DNA from: Candidatus Falkowiibacteriota bacterium
GTDB lineage: Bacteria; Patescibacteriota; Patescibacteriia; Patescibacteriales; GWC2-42-12
DNA: 9,427 nt
Assembly (NCBI GenBank): GCA_016208065.1
Contig: JACQYU010000061.1
Coordinates: 1-9,427, forward strand
Direction: 5' to 3'
Below, piece by piece: positions 6,607 through 9,427 of the stretch. Position 1 is the stretch's first letter; each line of letters starts with the position of its first letter. A program made the position numbers and the translations under genes. Below the pieces are notes generated by a model. The model was not told the origin of the DNA, did no database searches, and was given only the letters and a program-made list of their open reading frames with translations.

Positions 6607-6635
6607 ATCTTACCATGCCTTGCCTTTTATTTCAA
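6607..6635 (-). promoter_or_regulatory. Predicted promoter of the M50 protease gene
   Basis: On the minus strand TTGAAA (plus-strand 6630-6635), 17 bp, and TAAGAT (6607-6612) preceded by TGG form an extended -10 promoter. Initiation near 6600 leaves about 25 nt before the ATG. It overlaps the rpmB promoter on the other strand. Confidence 0.5.
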
Positions 6636-6648
6636 AAAGTGATAATAT
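6620..6648 (+). promoter_or_regulatory. Predicted promoter of rpmB
   Basis: TTGCCT (6620-6625), a 17-bp spacer and TAATAT (6643-6648) preceded by TGA form an extended -10 promoter. Initiation near 6655 would give a leader of about 24 nt before the ATG at 6679. Matches to the -35 and -10 consensus are four of six each, so the call rests partly on position. Confidence 0.5.
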
Positions 6649-6678
6649 CAACGCATAAATAATAAAACAACATTTTGT

Positions 6679-6855
6679 ATGGCAAAAAAATGCGATGTTT
6701 GCGGGCGAGGTTCAACTAAAGATGCCTCTAGGTCCCACTCTAATATCAAAACTATCAAAAGGCAATATATTAATCTTCAAGTAAAAAAAATTAACGGCAA
6801 AAGCCTCGCCGTCTGCGCCAAATGCATCAAGACCATGGCGAAAAAGAAAAAATAA
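6679..6855 (+). CDS. rpmB: 50S ribosomal protein L28 (bL28), short zinc-ribbon form
   Basis: L28 is a small protein of the 50S subunit that binds 23S rRNA near the E site. The 58-residue product begins MAKKCDVCGRGSTKDASRSHSNIKT, matching the family's start, in which 'sHs.nkt' follows the first turn. It has two CxxC pairs, Cys5/Cys8 and Cys46/Cys49, the zinc-binding form of L28. The conserved KTIKRQYINLQ region lies at 24-34, and the tail is lysine-rich. It is at the short end of the family (about 60-78). The ATG has no Shine-Dalgarno sequence; the leader is ATAATAAAACAACATTTTGT. It is the only clear plus-strand gene in the window, has its own predicted promoter, and ends in a strong hairpin terminator 11 bp after the stop, so it is probably a single-gene transcript. 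Confidence 0.95.
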   Translation: MAKKCDVCGRGSTKDASRSHSNIKTIKRQYINLQVKKINGKSLAVCAKCIKTMAKKKK

Positions 6856-6866
6856 AATATAAATTT

Positions 6867-6899
6867 AAAAACAACGCTTTGATTGAGGCGTTGTTTTTT
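6867..6899. terminator. Bidirectional Rho-independent terminator between rpmB and the EamA-type gene
   Basis: An 11-bp perfect stem, AAAAACAACGC (6867-6877) with GCGTTGTTTTT (6888-6898), has a 10-nt loop. It is followed by a T run on the plus strand (6894-6899), and on the minus strand the A run becomes TTTTTAAATTT. It lies 11 bp after the rpmB stop and 13 bp after the end of the convergent transporter gene, so it can serve both. Confidence 0.88.
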
Positions 6900-6912
6900 A
6901 TTTATAAAATCG

Positions 6913-7749
6913 CTAATTAACCGCCAATAATATTATGCCGCCGATTAACAAAACCAGGCATAACAATTTTATTAATAAACGCTCTTCTTTAAAATAAACT
7001 TTTCCCGAGACTACGGACCAAAAAACAGCCGATGAGCGGTAAGCTGATAAAATCACCGAAGCCGGAGCAAAAGCATATGCGTAGCTATTGGCAAAAGAAG
7101 GAATAATATTAATTAAAGCCTGGAAAAAATATATTTTTTGCCTTAAAAAAGCAAAAGGATTTTCCTTGGCCTTAAAATAAGCCATCAACCATAAATAAAT
7201 AATTAAAGCTGAATTAATTATAGTTTGTTCAACCTCCACGGAATTATAATGGGTGATGTTGTATTTATATAAAGACAGCGTGACTACCGCTAAAATGGCG
7301 GTAATTAAAGTTAAAAGCGCTCCCTTTTTTCTAATCCCATGATAAATATAAACCAAAAACAAAGATAAAATGATTATTCCTATTCCCGTTAGCTGAAAAA
7401 TATTTATTTTATAGCCCAGAGCTAAATCCGTTAGTAAAAGCAAGGGCATGGTTAGTACTCTAATAAAGCTAAAAGTGCTGCGGTCGGCTTGAGCCATAGC
7501 CCTTAAAACAATAGTCGTTAAAATAATATTAAAAATCGCTTCGGCCAGGACAAAAGGCAATGAAGCCGCGGAAAAACGAAATTCATGTTTGATTATATTA
7601 ACAAAAATAAAAATCAAAACCACAACCAAGCAATTTATCGCGCCGATGCTATAAATGCTTATTTGTTTTTGGCTTAACTTAACCTTGGCGATGGAAATGG
7701 CTATTTCGTCAAAAAAAGTGGAAAAAAAAATTATTATTACTCCGAGCAT
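6913..7749 (-). CDS. EamA/DMT-superfamily membrane transporter
   Basis: A very hydrophobic protein of 278 residues, with about ten membrane helices and few charged loops. This is the size and layout of drug/metabolite transporters made of two EamA repeats of five helices. Typical features are the short first helix with an acidic residue (MLGVIIIFFSTFFDE), the AxxxADRSTFSFIRVLTMPLLLL segment near residue 86 that ends the first half, and the second-half FAPASVILSAYRSSAVFWSVVSGKVYFKEERL segment near residues 227-258. The latter matches the family's 'l.P....l.....f.gEr' ending. The substrate cannot be predicted. The ATG lies 2 bp after the stop of the AI-2E-family gene, so translation is probably coupled, and the gene ends at the shared terminator. 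The superfamily is fairly sure; the specific role is unknown. Confidence 0.8.
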   Translation of the reverse strand: MLGVIIIFFSTFFDEIAISIAKVKLSQKQISIYSIGAINCLVVVLIFIFVNIIKHEFRFSAASLPFVLAEAIFNIILTTIVLRAMAQADRSTFSFIRVLTMPLLLLTDLALGYKINIFQLTGIGIIILSLFLVYIYHGIRKKGALLTLITAILAVVTLSLYKYNITHYNSVEVEQTIINSALIIYLWLMAYFKAKENPFAFLRQKIYFFQALINIIPSFANSYAYAFAPASVILSAYRSSAVFWSVVSGKVYFKEERLLIKLLCLVLLIGGIILLAVN

Positions 7750-7751
7750 AA

Positions 7752-8819
7752 TTATTTAGGCCCTATTCCTCCGCCATTATCGGTTATATAAAAATAAATA
7801 TGGAACAAAGCGAAAAGCAGGCTTAAAATAATCGGGCCTAAAATAAAGCCTATCGGGCCGAAAAAAACCAAACCGCCGAAAACCGAAAAAAGAATCAATA
7901 AGGGATGCAATTTCATGCCGCGGCCGATAAGCTTCGGGCCGAAAAAATTATCAATCATGCCTACGGCTAACGCCCCCCAAAGCAATAAGCCGGCCGCGGA
8001 AAAAATTTGGCCGTTAACATACATTAAAATAATGGCCGGAATAAAAACCAGCGAGGTGCCGACGCTTGGGATTAAAGACGCGATGGACGCGGCCGTACCC
8101 CAAAGAATGGCGTTGGGCACGCCAAAAACCATAAAGCCTATAGTCGTTAAAAAGCCTTGCATTAAAGCAATAGTAAAACTGCCCTTAACTACCGAGCTAA
8201 CGGCTAGCTCAAGCTTATTTAAAATCATTTCATCATCAGAATCGGCCAAGGGGCTGTAATTTATAACCGCTTGCTTAAGTTTTCGCCCGTCTTTAAGCAA
8301 ATAATACAACGAAACCAAAAAGACAAAAGAGGTCACTAAAATGCTGGCGAAATTAGAAAACAGGGCGCCTAAATTATTTAACAGCCAATTTAAACCTTCT
8401 TTTACGTATTGCCCGAGGTTGATTGAAAATTCCGGCGGTAAAAGAAAATAATGGCGAAAATTTTCCAATAAACCGTTAAAAACATTGATAAAATTGTCTT
8501 TGCCGCCGCCCTCTACTAAAGAAACATAAAGCTGGCGCAATTCCTGTAAAATCCTTACGCCTAAAAAGGTCAGCGGCGTTAAGATAATAACCGCGACAAC
8601 AATTGTGGTCAGTAAAGCGGCCAAACCTTCGCGGTTAAAGCAATACTTTAATATCCTCCGGTACATCGGCTGGAATATAACCGTAAAAACTACGGCTAAA
8701 ATAAAAACGGAGACAAACGGCCTTAGCACATAAAATGACAAAACTAAAGTTACCGCTAATAAAACCAACAAAAAATAAAATTGCGGTTTTTGATTTTTTG
8801 TTTCATTGAAAATTTTCAT
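7752..8819 (-). CDS. AI-2E family transporter (PF01594-type)
   Basis: A 355-residue membrane protein with the family's layout: two helices at the start (about 14-55), a helix near 65-88, a soluble middle region of about 60 residues (LRQLYVSLVEGG onward), a helix near 155-170, then a dense C-terminal membrane block. The C-terminal half has the family's conserved run. It comprises GVPNAILWGTAASIASLIPSVG, a P-rich helix (FIPAIILMYVNG), and IDNFFGPKLIG (289-299), followed by LHPLLILFSVFGGLVFFG and GFILGP. Members include TqsA-like exporters and Na+/H+ antiporters, so the name does not prove autoinducer transport. The start ATG overlaps the stop of the upstream ATPase gene in ATGA. A glycine-rich tail (DNGGGIGPK) ends 2 bp before the EamA-type gene. 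Confidence 0.9.
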   Translation of the reverse strand: MKIFNETKNQKPQFYFLLVLLAVTLVLSFYVLRPFVSVFILAVVFTVIFQPMYRRILKYCFNREGLAALLTTIVVAVIILTPLTFLGVRILQELRQLYVSLVEGGGKDNFINVFNGLLENFRHYFLLPPEFSINLGQYVKEGLNWLLNNLGALFSNFASILVTSFVFLVSLYYLLKDGRKLKQAVINYSPLADSDDEMILNKLELAVSSVVKGSFTIALMQGFLTTIGFMVFGVPNAILWGTAASIASLIPSVGTSLVFIPAIILMYVNGQIFSAAGLLLWGALAVGMIDNFFGPKLIGRGMKLHPLLILFSVFGGLVFFGPIGFILGPIILSLLFALFHIYFYITDNGGGIGPK

Positions 8820-9427
8820 ATATTTTTTAAATTATTTAATTTTCTTCTGTAAAAAAATTTTCTAACTTCTTCAACCGCCATAACGGAAGCCGCGGTTAAA
8901 ATGATAATCAGCCAATCCGATAATCCGAGCGGAGACGTATGCATGATTTTCTGCATTACCGGATTATAGACGGCTAAAAGCTGCAAAAGAATAACAATGA
9001 GCGTAGCGCCGACTAAAAATTTATTAGACAAAGGATTCATTTGAAAAAATGATTTTTCCTCGGAACGGCAATTCCAAGCGTTAAACCATTGGAATACGGC
9101 TAAGGTTGTCAGAGAAATCGTCCAGGCTTTATTAACATCGGCTTCAAAATATTCCCGGAAAAGCCAAAGCGTGCCGATAGCCATGGGCAAGGCCATTAAA
9201 AATATCCTCTTAGCCATCAAGCCGTCTACTATCCATTTTTTCGGCCTCTTAAATTTTATTTGCATTAAGCCTGATTCTTTCGGCTCCATAGCTAGAGCCA
9301 CATCAAGGAAGCCATCAGTTACGAAATTAAGCCAGATAATTTGCGCCGGCAATAGCGGCAAGGGCAGGCCGATAGCCAAACTGCCGGCAATAGTTAAAAT
9401 CTCGCCCACGCTGGTTGAAAACAAATA
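8816..9427 (-). CDS. Cation-transporting P-type ATPase, Ca2+-type, C-terminal part (5' end outside window)
   Basis: The frame is open to the right edge (203 visible residues), so the gene's larger 5' part is missing here; the TTG at 9422-9424 is an internal codon. The visible part is the C-terminal membrane domain (helices 5-10) of a P2-type ATPase. YLFSTSVGEILTI is helix 5, and LPAQIIWLNFVTDG (26-39) is helix 6 with the ion-binding N-x-x-T-D motif. Helices 7-10 follow near 70-92, 101-120, 133-155 and 168-186, and the tail is basic. Enzymes of this kind use ATP to pump Ca2+, or sometimes other cations, out of the cytoplasm. Compared with the sarcoplasmic reticulum pump, the site I asparagine of helix 5 is Ser6 and the helix-8 glutamate is Gln113, which suggests one Ca2+ site. 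The stop overlaps the next gene's start by 4 bp. Confidence 0.92.
   Translation of the reverse strand, partial: YLFSTSVGEILTIAGSLAIGLPLPLLPAQIIWLNFVTDGFLDVALAMEPKESGLMQIKFKRPKKWIVDGLMAKRIFLMALPMAIGTLWLFREYFEADVNKAWTISLTTLAVFQWFNAWNCRSEEKSFFQMNPLSNKFLVGATLIVILLQLLAVYNPVMQKIMHTSPLGLSDWLIIILTAASVMAVEEVRKFFYRRKLNNLKNI

Noticed and set aside
7915..8259. Plus-strand frame of 114 codons opposite the AI-2E-family gene.
   Set aside because: It lies wholly within a well-supported gene on the other strand, and its product has no recognisable features.
1..9427. CRISPR array, tRNA, insertion sequence, or recoded UGA as in Gracilibacteria-like lineages.
   Set aside because: No spaced direct repeats of array size, no cloverleaf and no transposase were seen. 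TGA is used as a stop for the ATPase gene and does not appear in-frame in any gene.

Overview
The window is AT-rich DNA that reads with the standard bacterial code: TAA, TAG and TGA are all used as stops and no gene has an in-frame TGA. It looks like a small-genome bacterium of the Candidate Phyla Radiation (Patescibacteria, probably Parcubacteria-like). The signs are the S12 and S7 sequence style (a long S12 with PGIGHN instead of PGEGHN), an S10 with an added N-terminus, short AT-rich spacers filled with small repeats, and a near-complete lack of Shine-Dalgarno sequences. The lineage is inferred from protein style, not from a tree.

Almost everything is on the minus strand. Reading in that direction from position 5919 is a streptomycin-type (str) operon: promoter, rpsL (S12), rpsG (S7), fusA (EF-G), an uncharacterised 132-residue protein gene, tuf (EF-Tu), a hairpin terminator, then a detached rpsJ (S10). 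The uncharacterised gene has its own consensus promoter (TTGACA, 18 bp, TATAAT) with a dyad over the -35 box, so tuf is probably also fed from this internal promoter. rpsJ is not followed by rplC. Instead a possible plus-strand coding tail (2-157) converges on it. The spacer between tuf and rpsJ holds a nested inverted-repeat element with a GC-rich palindrome.

Upstream of the str promoter is a minus-strand membrane metalloprotease of family M50 (5973-6575). It is divergent from the only clear plus-strand gene, a 58-residue zinc-ribbon L28 (rpmB, 6679-6855), and their predicted promoters overlap. A bidirectional terminator separates rpmB from a convergent, tightly packed minus-strand membrane-protein operon: the 3' end of a Ca2+-type P-type ATPase (running off the right edge), an AI-2E-family transporter overlapping it by 4 bp, and an EamA/DMT-type transporter starting 2 bp after that.

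Functionally the window joins core translation (decoding-centre proteins S12 and S7, both main elongation factors, S10 and L28) with membrane transport and membrane proteolysis. The most interesting items are the antitoxin-like gene and its promoter inside the str operon, the 7-bp-period repeats in three str spacers, the nested palindromic element before rpsJ, and the absence of ribosome binding sites. I see no CRISPR array, tRNA, rRNA, insertion sequence or phage gene.
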